A DNA stretch of 64,000 nt. Origin: Trichobilharzia regenti (Eukaryota; Platyhelminthes; Trematoda; Strigeidida; Schistosomatidae). Each line of letters starts with the position of its first letter. Positions within the stretch are counted from its first letter, which is position 1. Made by a program: the position numbers and the translations under genes. The notes under the pieces are model-generated. The model saw only the letters and a list, made by a program, of their open reading frames with translations, was not told where the DNA came from and did no database searches. The stretch lies in assembly GCA_944472135.2 (NCBI GenBank), contig CALYDD020000275.1:1-64000 (forward strand). Reading direction: 5' to 3'. Below are positions 35,301-44,159 of this stretch, one piece after another.

Positions 35301-37203
35301 CTGTCTTTGGATCAATGTTCAATTTCGATTAGGTGGTGCCATGAGGAATGGCAAAAAAAATGTCACTTAACCCAGCAAAAAAACTCAACACAGTTATAAC
35401 CCCTTAGTGGCATTTGATAAGCAGGTCTTACTTAAGACACCATTGCAAACACGGGAATGATGACATACTCTGTCAAAGGTCAGGAAAAGCATATACACTC
35501 CATTTCTGATAGCAGTATGCAATATGCTCGGTTTCCACAATATGCTATCTTCAATAAGTTCTGTCCTACATTTATATTGAATCATGTGAATGAAATAATG
35601 AAAACACCCATTTCAATTAAATACCAGTAAAAAAAGCTAATGTCACCGTCGTAAGTAAGTCTCAGTTCACGATGATTGGTAGATTTAATGTATACAGCCC
35701 TGAAATGGTGAAGACTGTAGATGCCAGTTATATGAAAACCTATACTGGATGCAAGGAATGATTTTGTAAGTCTTACCATACTAGAAAAGTTGACTGGATA
35801 GCAGTTAGTTTAAAATCAGTTTACTTACTCCATGTGGAAACTATGATGTGACAGTCGCACTGTTAACGGACAGGGGCGTAAGAGAGATAATGTGTTTGCC
35901 TCGTGTAACTGACAAACCAGCGATGTACTAACTTCCACTTTGGAGAGCAGAATTTAGAAAACAGTCGGTCGCAAAAACTATCCATCCCTATTTGCCCTAC
36001 GGTGGTTTGCAGTCGAGGGTACAGCACGAGACTTTAAGCTTGTTGTGTGACCGGATTCAAGCACTTGTCTCCCAGACTAGGGGGTCATGGTAGTCTAGGA
36101 AGACATAAATGATGTGGAGATTCTGGTAGTAGTAACTGCTTTGTGAGTGTGAAGGAATACCTGTCTGGACTCAGACCATGCACTACTAAGTGTAAGTGTA
36201 TGCCTACACTGAATGGATGCACAAAACAAACAGCTAAGAGTTCCATACGGATCTAGATCTTTAATTAGCACATAAGGTCTTAAAATTGTAAGAGAATAAC
36301 CAAATGTGTCTTTAAATATAGATTTTTTTATTTGCAGAAAGATGTTTAAGGGATATTTAAGTTGTAATGGAAAAAAACAATGTAGTTCAGTTTTTCACAT
36401 TATCTTGGAAGTGAAATGCGAATGTATGCAACTGAACTTGGAAACGTGCTTACTGTAAGCCGATTAGTCTTCCAGATCATGATAATGTAATCACATACAT
36501 TCTGAATATAACACTCATAAAATTTTGTTACAAAAATTAGCATATGGAGATAAATAAAAAAAAGGTTACTTACTGTTTGACTTGTATCAAAAGTCCACGG
36601 TAAAAACAAGACACCCGTAATGTATTTCTCCCAATGAGATAGTAGAAAACTAACAATCAGTACCCACTGTCCAATAAACATCTCACGTGTAGTATACACA
36701 TCACCTAACAGTGAGAACATTGATCCAGGAAGAAAAAGACACACCCATGAGTCACATCCATGATCAAATAATTCTCCAAGAGCTGATGATGACTTAGTTC
36801 GACGAGCTTGTTTACCATCTGTGCCATCTAAAGTGACGAATTAGCACAAGTTTATAGTGAAAAACTAACCTAAAGTATGAGCAATAAACACAAGGAAAGA
36901 TGTGACAAGCCAAACCCAAACAGGAACATTGTTAGTTGCAGAGAAGTTTGGATTATAAAAACACGTAAGGAAATAATGCGCAACTGTTAAAAGGAAACCA
37001 GTGAATGTTATCAGATTTGGAGCTAACCAAACAGGATAAAACTATAAGTGAATTCAAGAATTCATTAGTTAATATAGAATTCATACTTGTGATAACCAGT
37101 CCCAAAACGGATGCATAATATATGTTGAAAATGGAGAATTATCAACACATGAATATTTGTAAGTTTTCAAACCGGATATCATCTTGTCTGATAGTTGGTG
37201 CAT
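20191..37203 (-). CDS. EPT1: ethanolaminephosphotransferase 1-like gene (exons spread over 17 kb, incomplete)
   Basis: The gene encodes an integral membrane CDP-alcohol phosphotransferase that would transfer phosphoethanolamine from CDP-ethanolamine to diacylglycerol, the last step of the Kennedy pathway, in the ER/Golgi membrane. Six exons were placed on the minus strand: 37203-37087, 37041-36870, 36827-36574, 26484-26376, 22550-22377 and 20385-20191. All have GT-AG borders and compatible phases, except across the gap between exons 4 and 5. Exon 3 holds the full family signature DG(x2)AR(x8)G(x3)D(x3)D. SHWEKY and VLFLPW identify the EPT1 rather than the choline branch. An internal exon of about 20 codons (between 26375 and 22551) and the last exon are not found, so a C-terminal selenocysteine cannot be judged. 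The large introns hold PLE, RTE and SINE insertions. Confidence 0.88.
20386..22376 (-). other. EPT1-like intron with (AT)n tracts
   Basis: This 2-kb intron has no recognised element. Two (AT)n microsatellites occur at 21804-21825 and about 21955-21976. Confidence 0.6.
22377..22550 (-). CDS. EPT1: EPT1-like exon (fifth found)
   Basis: The acceptor CCGCAG precedes 22550. The exon is 58 codons in phase 0 at both ends. It encodes VLKPLFPVAVLLLSSSLWA and a second hydrophobic segment ending TIASNVI, matching the penultimate membrane helices of EPT1 enzymes. The donor is GTAAGT. About 20 residues expected between exon 4 and this exon are missing. Confidence 0.85.
22950..23960 (-). mobile_element. 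short PLE-derived element with inverted terminal repeats
   Basis: Left (about 22950-23190) and right (about 23742-23960) arms are inverted repeats of each other, sharing AATAAAAATGAT and GTTGCCAGGAGATAC among other stretches. The interior contains a minus-strand frame (23307-23651) with LTVFKKNGYPHSFIKKCLN. This resembles the linker between the RT and the GIY-YIG domain of Penelope-like elements. The polymerase and nuclease are not visible. It lies in an EPT1 intron. Confidence 0.6.
23190..23275 (+). repeat. repeat unit shared with 27181-27260
   Basis: The stretch from ATTCCCCTTAATGAATTTAA to ACCATCATTTATTT recurs with mismatches at 27181-27260. It is probably a PLE terminal piece, because it lies between the arm and core of the element above. 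Confidence 0.5.
24470..24985 (-). pseudogene. PLE fragment, GIY-YIG region
   Basis: The minus translation contains CTYKFNCSCGDS followed by DRTT, a degraded start of the GIY-YIG nuclease of a PLE. Frameshifted pieces follow: CPTWLSRG, SSILAHI and, at about 24510, NPISVF. The family is different from the PLE at 11.9-13.1 kb. It is a decayed insertion in an EPT1 intron. Confidence 0.6.
25170..25470 (+). mobile_element. tRNA-derived SINE with hammerhead ribozyme remnant (Sm-alpha-like)
   Basis: A pol III-type head carries an A box near 25288 (CAGTGGTTGAATGG) and a B box near 25334 (GGGTACGAACCCC). A hammerhead core lies directly after it. The outer limits are approximate. Similar structure is known for the Sm-alpha SINEs of Schistosoma mansoni, which encode hammerhead RNAs. 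Confidence 0.7.
25363..25396 (+). ncRNA. degenerate hammerhead ribozyme core
   Basis: The core reads C-C-GATGA (25363-25369), a degraded stem II with an A-rich loop, GAAAC (25385-25389), a 4-base loop and GTC (25394-25396), the cleavage triplet. The essential U4 position is C and the first stem II pair is T/T instead of G-C, so self-cleavage is unlikely. Confidence 0.65.
25980..26095 (+). pseudogene. RTE LINE 3' terminus with (AAT)n tail
   Basis: The translation KRTAENRTKWECVVEALHST and the following (AAT)n run fit the last codons and simple-repeat tail of an RTE LINE. Upstream coding sequence is not recognisable, so this is a short 5'-truncated insertion. A similar string occurs near 48640. 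Confidence 0.5.
26376..26484 (-). CDS. EPT1: EPT1-like exon 4
   Basis: A TTTTAG acceptor precedes 26484. The 36 codons plus one base encode a membrane segment (AVAVVFLLAYWF) and a following amphipathic stretch that match the middle of the enzyme. A GTAAGT donor follows 26376. The exon is isolated between a 10.1-kb intron and a 3.8-kb gap. Confidence 0.75.
27181..27260 (+). repeat. repeat unit shared with 23190-23275
   Basis: This is a diverged copy of the unit at 23190-23275. No coding sequence is attached. Confidence 0.45.
27716..28905 (+). pseudogene. RTE LINE family B, 5'-truncated copy with frameshift
   Basis: The copy starts within the RT domain at SGVRQGCPLSPFLFNF and shows the catalytic LEYADDIVLL near 27865. 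At 28236 a 4-base insertion (CTAG) creates a stop and shifts frame. The frame then continues from ETWPLRVEDMKRL through RLRWLGHVLRMP and QTKTW to a stop at 28716. The 3' untranslated region to about 28905 matches those of the copies at 33.0 and 40.5 kb. It lies in an EPT1 intron in antisense orientation to the gene. Confidence 0.85.
28905..29340 (-). pseudogene. PLE fragment, linker and GIY-YIG domain
   Basis: The minus translation starts with GYPQRFINKYAK and NGRLSTSLAKAYPAAKL, the linker preceding the nuclease. It then has SKVDRHPSHDNSNCAY and, after a frameshift, CGSSYIGRTE near 29030, the second half of the GIY-YIG signature. LDTGHE near 28915 ends it. The RT part is missing. It directly abuts the RTE copy ending at 28905. 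Confidence 0.75.
29360..30750 (-). pseudogene. RTE LINE family B, decayed minus-strand copy
   Basis: Minus frames contain MTDIVSKVL, QVGFRPGRGCIDR and VLWQCLAVEGM (29958-30323). A degraded YADG region follows near 29860, then C-terminal remains to about 29360. Linker sequence extends to about 30750. The part 29990-30500 is nearly identical to 42410-42890 except for one short tract. Confidence 0.75.
31003..31206 (+). mobile_element. tRNA-derived SINE
   Basis: The head has an A box (TGGCACAGTGG at 31012-31022) and a B box (GGGTTCGACC near 31058). About 110 bp of tRNA-unrelated sequence follows, ending in an A-rich AAATAAAATAAATA tail. Its head resembles the inverted copy at about 34077-34166, but the 3' parts differ. 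Confidence 0.65.
31260..31310 (+). repeat. PLE terminal motif, third copy
   Basis: GATGACGATTCGAACACAAT followed by CTGCTCATAATCATAC resembles the segments at 13085-13165 and 15418-15500. No PLE coding sequence is attached. Confidence 0.5.
31370..31550. other. unassigned, less AT-rich block
   Basis: The block contains the palindromic CCTGCCAGGCAGG and is less AT-rich than its surroundings. I could not assign it to a repeat family. Confidence 0.25.
31796..33010 (+). pseudogene. RTE LINE family B, heavily decayed plus-strand copy
   Basis: Short pieces in shifting frames follow the order of the RT protein: DLKVAFDSIDREVMWQ near 31820, an altered copy of the SGVRQGCP region near 31970, RRLWRRIDIRLSIKGRVH near 32350, and C-terminal remains. 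A 3' untranslated region ends near 33010 and matches the copy at 28.9 kb. No frame longer than about 60 codons survives. Confidence 0.7.
33940..34166 (-). mobile_element. tRNA-derived SINE, minus strand
   Basis: On the minus strand the head (34166-34080) has an A box (GGCATAGCGG) and a B box (GAGTTCGATCCCC). The body continues with GGGCATGGGGCTAGCAACCC and AAAAATAAACACTACTACTA to an A-rich end. The head is like the SINE at 31.0 kb. Confidence 0.6.
34200..36399. other. EPT1-like intron 3, mostly unrecognised
   Basis: AT-rich intronic sequence. A less AT-rich block at about 35830-36230 may be a repeat, but I could not place it. Confidence 0.4.
36574..36827 (-). CDS. EPT1: EPT1-like exon 3 with the catalytic CDP-alcohol phosphotransferase motif
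   Basis: The exon completes DGTDGKQARRTKSSSALG and continues ELFDHGCDSW. This supplies every residue of the DG(x2)AR(x8)G(x3)D(x3)D motif that binds divalent metal and the CDP-alcohol. Two membrane segments and SHWEKY follow. The assigned donor is the strong GTAAGT just below 36574. Translation stays open for about 58 more codons past it, starting with a hydrophobic run, so the 3' border is not certain. Confidence 0.9.
36870..37041 (-). CDS. EPT1: EPT1-like exon 2
   Basis: The acceptor AG precedes 37041. The exon starts FYPVWLAPNLIT and contains the first two membrane segments, ending at FIAHTL with one base of the next codon. The donor GTTAGT follows and the intron to exon 3 is 42 bp. Confidence 0.9.
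37087..37203 (-). CDS. EPT1: EPT1-like exon 1
   Basis: The ATG is at 37203-37201 on the minus strand. Its 39 codons include KTYKYSCVDNSP and YIMHPFWDW, the conserved N-terminal cytosolic segment of the family. A GT donor follows at 37086 (phase 0). The next intron is only 45 bp, typical of 5' introns in schistosome genes. Confidence 0.88.
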
Positions 37204-39319
37204 TTTTCTTGAAACTTTTTATTTCCACCCAAATTAATCAGTTTGGCAATGAAGGCTGAAATAAAAAAAAACAATTTGAAAAATACATAATATGGCAATA
37301 AGTCCTTTTATAAAAGGGTTGATGTAGTAATAATAAATACTCTGGTAAGAATGAGATAAGTCAGACAGATAAAACAACAATCTAAATCATGACACATTGA
37401 AACAGTACACCAACCAGACAAAAGGCCAGAATCGGCTATAATGATAAATTCAAATGGAAAAACAGAACCGTAACAATCCCACTTCAAATAAATCACTAGA
37501 GAAAGCAAGCAGAGATTGACCAATATCGAAGGTTATGAGGATAGTTAAAACAGCTAAGTAAACGTCAACATAAATGAGGAGGGCCTCGAGAAGTAGTTCA
37601 GTTATATCACCAGCAGTTGCCAAATAATGTTTTCTGATGAACAGATATCCCTCAACCTGTCAAATGTTTTCAGAAACTGGCAGTACATTTCGACTTGGCA
37701 ACCTAGTTTTCCGCGATCTCACTTCAGTTAACAGCATGGTGAGAAAAACAGTGATCGACATCTACAAAGCATATTCAAACTCTCTTAGTGGGGACGTATC
37801 TACATTACTATACAGTGATCTGCCATGGAAAACTATAGCAAGACTTTAAGCCGATTAGTGACTTCATAACACACGAACAACACTACGAAGATGCAAAAAC
37901 ACTCAGCATTGTGGGTAACAGTCAAGCGGTCAAAATGGAGTTAATACTCTGGATGGTAACTTTGTAACCTGATGATCCTGTACTGACTTATGGGTGTGTT
38001 AACTTGTTTCTTCACCTTTGCCCAGAGAGAAGAAGGAGTGGGAGTTAGACCCTTTTATGAGTCGTTTGTTAAGACAGAGGATGAGTGGACTGTGCTTACC
38101 TCGAAACGTCCCTACGAGGTCATGCAGTTATAGTATAAGTTAGAATTTTCGGTGCTCATCAGAAAAAGGAACATGGAAAGTTCACTTAAAAGAGTTGGGA
38201 AATCCTGATAGTGCACCAGGATCAAAAAAGAAACAATGATATGTGGACCGATTTTGAAGCCTGTAAGAGTGGGAGTGTAGCTCCAGAAGTCCCCTTATCA
38301 TCTTGTCTGTCAGACTTCAAGCTAAACACCTGGGTAATGGCCCCTTCAAATAACCCTTTGCTTCAGTCTGAGCGTCCGATCAATATTTTAGTATTAGCAT
38401 GAAATATAGAGTAACAATCGAATAGAAGGCCCCAATTACAGAGGATTCTTAGAAGCCTGGGACTTAAGAGCATCTTCAATCAACAGACATACTGAAATAG
38501 AGAACCAAAACACGTAGTTCAACGAAGTCTTTTTCGATGAATTCACTCACTTAGCTGTACAATCGCAATTATACATAATTATTTTTTTGTATGTATTAGC
38601 TGTCAGACAAGAATAAAAATTAGTTAGGGTTGTTGTTTACATCATCAAAATACTTCAGGGAATGCGATGAATAATTAAACTGTAACTAGGGGGTGAAGAT
38701 TAGTATAAGAGTAATCGTGATGAGTTGTCAAAAATAGTTGCCACTGTTAGTCACTGTATAAGAGAAGTTGAATTAGTGTGTTATGGTTGCGTAACAAGAT
38801 GAATGAATTAATGAGTGAGTTTTGACTAGGATGTACGTAGAAACGAGGGAAAATATGGAATTATATACGAGTTGTGGAGAAATATAAGTTATAAGGTGTA
38901 AGAAAAGCAAGCATACAAACATCAAGTGAGTAGAAATCGATACAGTTGTTGCCATGATAGCAGGAGTGGTTGAATGATTTTCTTTTGTACGCATAACTCT
39001 AGTTTTTCCAGCTGAATGACTAAAGCTTTAGCAATACAAAGGATACGAAAGCGTATCACCTTTGGTAGATTATTCTTGACTGTAGGCGTTTGTTGAGATG
39101 CAATACTACGTCTTGACTAGGTGTTCAAAGATCGTACTCTCTATAGAGCCACTACTACGACTACCTACCTTCTGAAATAGAACAAAGTGAATGACAGTCG
39201 AACTTAGGGAAATCCATATATCAGGTCCACAAAATAATGAATATTAATGCAAGTGAACGATAGTCTTAGAAAATCTCCAAAGACAATCGATTACGTTCAA
39301 GTTTATTAACTGACTGACT
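37204..39319. other. 2.1-kb region upstream of the EPT1-like gene, nothing recognised
   Basis: This must hold the promoter and 5' untranslated region of the minus-strand gene, but no element can be pointed out. ORFs near 37637-37849 and 38211-38402 have no domain. The sequence from 38500 to 39300 is AT-rich. Confidence 0.4.
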
Positions 39320-40455
39320 GGTTTAAACGTAGAACTTTGCAAAGATGTGCAACAATTCACTTAGCACACCAAACGAGAAGAGAGTAAAATGATATTTAGA
39401 ACAGAGATACGAGACAAAAAGAACAGTAATATGGAAGAACAATATACTTTTACTGGATATTATAAACCACAAAGAGTGAATGCATCTGCATTATGAATTG
39501 AGAACGATTTTGAACCATATCACCAGTTGTGTCCAGCCGCTGATTTTCACCGTCCCGAGGACCCCAACCAGTCAGGAAATCTACACCTCCCTAGATGACT
39601 GGTTGGCTTAAACTAACTGTTGTGAATTTCATTGACTGATGAAGCCATGTTTCGGTTTGAACATCACTAGCTCTTTTCCAGCCTGATCCATCTTTTGTCA
39701 ACTTACACTACTCGTCAAGGAAGACAACTGCTGTGTATGCGTAACACATGTCCTAACCATTTCAATCGGTGTAACTTCACAACCTCGTCCATTGATTTCC
39801 CCTGCTTACCAAGCCCTCGACACCTAAAACTTAATACTGTTCATCCTATTACATCACATAATACGGGAGATAGAACGCATGCACCTATGATCAAATACAG
39901 CCAGCCAAGCTTTCCATATCTTCCACTTTCAATGGCCAGGTCTAAAAGGCTTATAGGATGACAGAGCGAACTGACTACTGAGCAGTACCCAGCCCCTTTG
40001 GTCGACAGCCGGCCGGATATCACGTCTAGGTCAGAGATAGCGTAGGTTAGCGTATACCAAATGAGCCCTCTGTATCCGTTGTGTTGAGATTACGTAAGCG
40101 ATCAACCCGTTGAGACTGTCTGATGGAACTTCTTATATAAGTAAAGTGATCCACAGGCTCAGTGATCACTTCACTCTTTAAGCTAGGAATCAATGTTTTC
40201 CAGTCCTGTAGCACTATTTTACATTGTGCGGGAGCGAATTGCATATCAAACATACGCAGATTCCAGCTCAAGGTGTTAAGAAGACTCTGCATTCTGTCAG
40301 AATCTTCACCTAGGACTATATCACCCGTATATTCGTAGTCAACGAGATTATTCTCTGACAGTAACAAGTTTGTCTTGAGTCTCCGAAGTCAGTTAGGGTT
40401 AAGTCCATTAGTACATCTATGATGAAATTAAACAGGTATGGTGCCAGTGGGCATC
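39320..40455 (-). pseudogene. RTE LINE family B, decayed copy 3 of an array
   Basis: On the minus strand it begins at RQRCPLAPYLFNF, with the sequence directly joined to the 3' end of the next copy at 40455. It shows a degraded catalytic region (VDYEYTGDIVL) near 40340 and C-terminal remains. It ends with the family's 3' untranslated region near 39320. It has several stops and frameshifts. Confidence 0.7.
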
Positions 40456-42380
40456 TCTGTCTGTCTGGATTCAACATAGAACTTGGCACCGAAGTGCAGC
40501 AGTTCGAGTTGCCACGTTCCAAATAGCACACAGATGTAGACAAGAAGATGAGTGAAGAGAATCAATAGAGTTTGACAAGTATAAGAGTGAAACAGAATGG
40601 GTAATGGTAGGAAGGAATATGAAAGATTACAGAGACTGAATACATCTGCGCTGGCCATTGACAACGATTTTGAGCCATGTTACCTATTGTCTCCAGCCAT
40701 TGATTCCTAGAGTCCCGAGGGCCCCAACCCGGAAGTCTGCGTCTCCCTACCTGACTCAGTTTAACTGTCAAGGATTTCATGGATTGATTAGGCCATGTTT
40801 TTGTTTGGCCACCACTGGCTCTTTTCCAACCTGCACCTATATCGGCTAGCAATGCCCGTCGGGGGAGGCGATGGTTAGGCATGCGCAGCACGTCACCTAG
40901 CCATCTCAGTCTATGTAACTTTATAGCCCCGTCGATCGATTTTCCCTCTTTGCCCAACACTCTACGCCTAACGTCAACATTACTTACCTTATTAAACCAC
41001 CTAACGTGAGACAGAGATCGCAGACATCTATGATCGAAAGCAGTCAACCTTTTCATGTCTTCAACTCGTATTGGCCATGTTTCAGAGCCATAGAGAAGGA
41101 CGGAGCGAACTGATGAGCAGTACACACGTCCCTTGGTTGATAACCGGATGTCACGCCTACGCCAGAGATGGTATAAGGCAGCGAAAGCAGCTCGAGCTTT
41201 TCGGATCCGTGCTGAGACTTCATCGCCAATCAGTTCGTTGGTGCTAATACAACTTCCCAAATAGGTGAAGTGATCAACATGTTCTATCACTTCACTCATT
41301 ATCACTAAGTTAGGAGTTGACGTGGTCCAGTCCTGTAGCAGCACCTTACATTTTGTAGGGGCGAATCGCATGCCAAACATACGAAGATTGCTGCTCAAGG
41401 TGTTCAGAAGACTCTGCATTTTGTCAGCATCCTCCCCTAACAGGACTATGTCGTCTGCATATTCTAAGTCCATAAGACTATTCCCTGGTAACAAGTCGAT
41501 TCCTAAGTCATTACGTTCAGTTAAGGATACTTCCATCAGCATATCTATGATGAAGTTAAACAGAAATGGGGAAAGTGGACATCCCTGTCGGACACCACTG
41601 GTTGTTACCAATTCAGATGACAATTCCCCATAAGCCCTTACACGACTACGTGAGTTTGAATAGAGTGCCTTGATTAGTGCAATGTACTTTCTTGGCACTC
41701 CCTTCACAGTCAGACATTGCCATAGTACCTTTCGATCCACGGAGTCGAAGGCCGCCTTCAAGTCAAGAAATATGACAATTGTTGCACGTCGAAAAGTGTG
41801 TCTATGTTCTAGAATCTGTCGAAGAGTGAAGATATGATCTATGCACCCTCTACCTGGTCTAAAGCCTGCTTGATTTTCCCTTGTCTGTTCCTCCCGAGTT
41901 ATGCTTAGTCTATGCATGATTACTGAGCCTAGGATTTTAGAGACTATGTTCGTTAGGCTGATCCCCCTATGATTATCACACGAGGACTTGTTTCCCTTCT
42001 GAATATCGGTATAGCCCTACCCTAGTTAACTGATAGCTTTGTGACTTCACTTACAGACGGCGGACCAGTGTCTATATCCCATTCGGGTGTGTTCTGGATG
42101 TCGGGGAGGTTCAGTGTGGCTGTAGGCAAGTTAAATTGTCCCTCAAAGTGTTCTTTCCAGCGTTCAAGGCGTCTATCCTGAGAGCTAATTAAGGAGCCAT
42201 TTTTCTCAGAAATAGTCTCACTTATGATTTGCCTTCTCCCACCCGTTTCCCTGATGAGTCTAAAGAGTTGCCTATCGCCGATGCTTTTTCCATCTCTTTT
42301 GCCTTTGTCAGCCACCACTGTTTACGGTCCTTGTGGAGACTTTTAGTAAGTTTCCTTTTGTGCAGCTTGGTTCTCACCAC
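40455..42380 (-). pseudogene. RTE LINE family B, best preserved copy (copy 2 of the array)
   Basis: A 451-codon frame (41917-40562) covers most of the reverse transcriptase: QAGFRPGRGCIDHI, IFLDLKAAFDSVDRKV, SGVRQGCPLSPFLFNF, the catalytic YADDIVLL near 41455, and the C-terminal RLRWLGDVLRMP and GRRRLPGWGPRD. Upstream, 42318-42022 holds the linker with RRLERWKEHFEGQF and ends in a frame break near 42020, where sequence before the RT start is deleted. The endonuclease is missing. The 3' untranslated region ends at 40455 with the same string as in other copies. It cannot transpose on its own. Confidence 0.85.
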
Positions 42381-44150
42381 TTCAGACAAAGAATCTTACC
42401 TCGCTGACTGCATGAGTTCCAGTAGAGTGGCTTGATCAGTGAGATGTATTTTCTCGTCATTCCCTCCACAGCCAAACATTGCCATAGTACCTCTCGGTCG
42501 ACAAAACCAAATGCCGCCTTCAAGTCAAGAAATATGACAATTGTTGCACGTCGAAAAGTGTGTCTATGTTCTAGAATCTGTAGAAGGGTGAGGATACGAT
42601 CAATACATCCTCTTCCTGGCCTAAAGCCTACCTGGTTCTCTCGTGTTTGTGCCTCTTGAGCACCACTTAGTCTACGCATTATTATTGAGCCTAAGACTTT
42701 AGATACTATATCAGTCAAGCTAATCCCTCTGTGATTATCACAGGAAGAGTTGTCTCCCTTCTTGTATGTCGAATTGATCAGTGACTTACACCAACCTGAC
42801 GGGACTTCCTTTGATTCCCAGATGCTGTCTGGTTACTCAGTTAACGCAGACACTACACTGTCTCAACTCCGTTGAACACCTCTCGAGCCATTCAATCAGG
42901 TGCCGCAGCTTTGCTTCGTTTCAGATTAGTGACAGCTTTAGTAACCACAGTTAGGGACGGAGGACCTGTCTTTATCCCATTCAGGGAGGCTTTGGATGTT
43001 TGGTGGGTTGACCGTGGCTGTAGGCCAACTGAATTGTCTCTCAAAGTGTTCGTTCCAACGTTCTAGTTGTCTATCCTGGGAACTAAACATGGCGCCATTT
43101 CTTTCAGAGATTGTTTCACTTATCATCTGCCTTTCACCATCTGTTTCCCTGATAAGCCTAAGTAGTTGTCTGATATTACCAATCGCCGATGCCTTTTTCA
43201 TCTCTTTTGCTTTTGTCTCCCACCACTGTTCACGTTTGTTACGGAGGCTTCTTGTTAGTTTTCGTTTGAGTAGCTTTCGCTCCTCATAATAATCCGAGCT
43301 AGCCGGAATCAGTCTACTTGCGTCAATCAGTTCGGATTAGGTAGTAGAAATCCAATGGCTCTTACTAACTTATGGTTTTAAGTTATTCAAAACCTCAACA
43401 GTTGTGTCTATAGTTAGCTGTTTGTTGTGCTATGTTCTCTTAGGGGGAATCTTGTTTTCCGTTTCAGATACCTATTTCGTTATTTCTTCGCTAAATAGGG
43501 ACTCAGAGTCTCGATCTAGTTGGGGACATAACTGCTTCGCTGCTAGCAGCTTTTATTTCCGTTTAATTGTAAGCATAAACGTGCGCGAAACATGGAGTGA
43601 TCGGCGTTTACGCAAGTGTTCCAGAAGGAGTGACAGTCATCTACTGATTCTCGCCAACGATACCCTACAACTATGTGGTCTGTTTGAGACTATCGTTGAT
43701 TTGGTGGTGGAGGTCGCCAGGTTAGGCAGTGTCTCTCTTTGTGCTTAAAGTTAGTGCTGACTAGAAACAGATGATTATCTGAACAGAACTGTAGAAGACG
43801 ACCACCGTGGTCCGTTTGTCTGCAGAGTACTCCATACGTACCACGTATGTACTTCCCAGTCTGGCACAACTTTCCTACTTGGGCATTGAAGTTGCCTGCC
43901 AAAACAATTATTTCTGGGTGTTTTGCTTTTTGCATCAAATTAAACAATTTCAGGTAGAAGTCACCGTTTAGTTCACCTGAACTGCGGTCGGTTGGGGAGT
44001 AAGCGGAGACTATGAAAGACAGTGATGGGTAACGCCGTCCTTCTTTCCTCTAACATACCTTTTTTAGGCGGACAGCACACATACGACCATCTACTGGGAT
44101 ACAGTCAAGAAGTGATTTTCCTGCCCTAAAAATCAATGCTATCCCTATAT
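42374..44150 (-). pseudogene. RTE LINE family B, copy 1 of the array, 3'-truncated
   Basis: Minus-strand pieces run in order. An endonuclease remnant (43947-43690) has IIVLAGNFNAQVG, where the usual catalytic Asp of GDFN is Asn. The linker (43201-42938) has RQLERWNEHFERQF, and the RT start (42718-42374) has MTDIVSKVLGS and RPGRGCIDR. The copy stops abruptly near 42374 next to the 5' end of copy 2. It is interrupted by stops and frameshifts. It preserves the only endonuclease segment of family B in the window. Confidence 0.78.
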
Positions 44151-44159
44151 CTGCGAGTC

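Noticed and set aside
36400..36744. 114-codon continuous minus ORF
   Set aside because: It is EPT1 exon 3 plus read-through beyond the GTAAGT donor, although part of the read-through is kept as an alternative in the findings.
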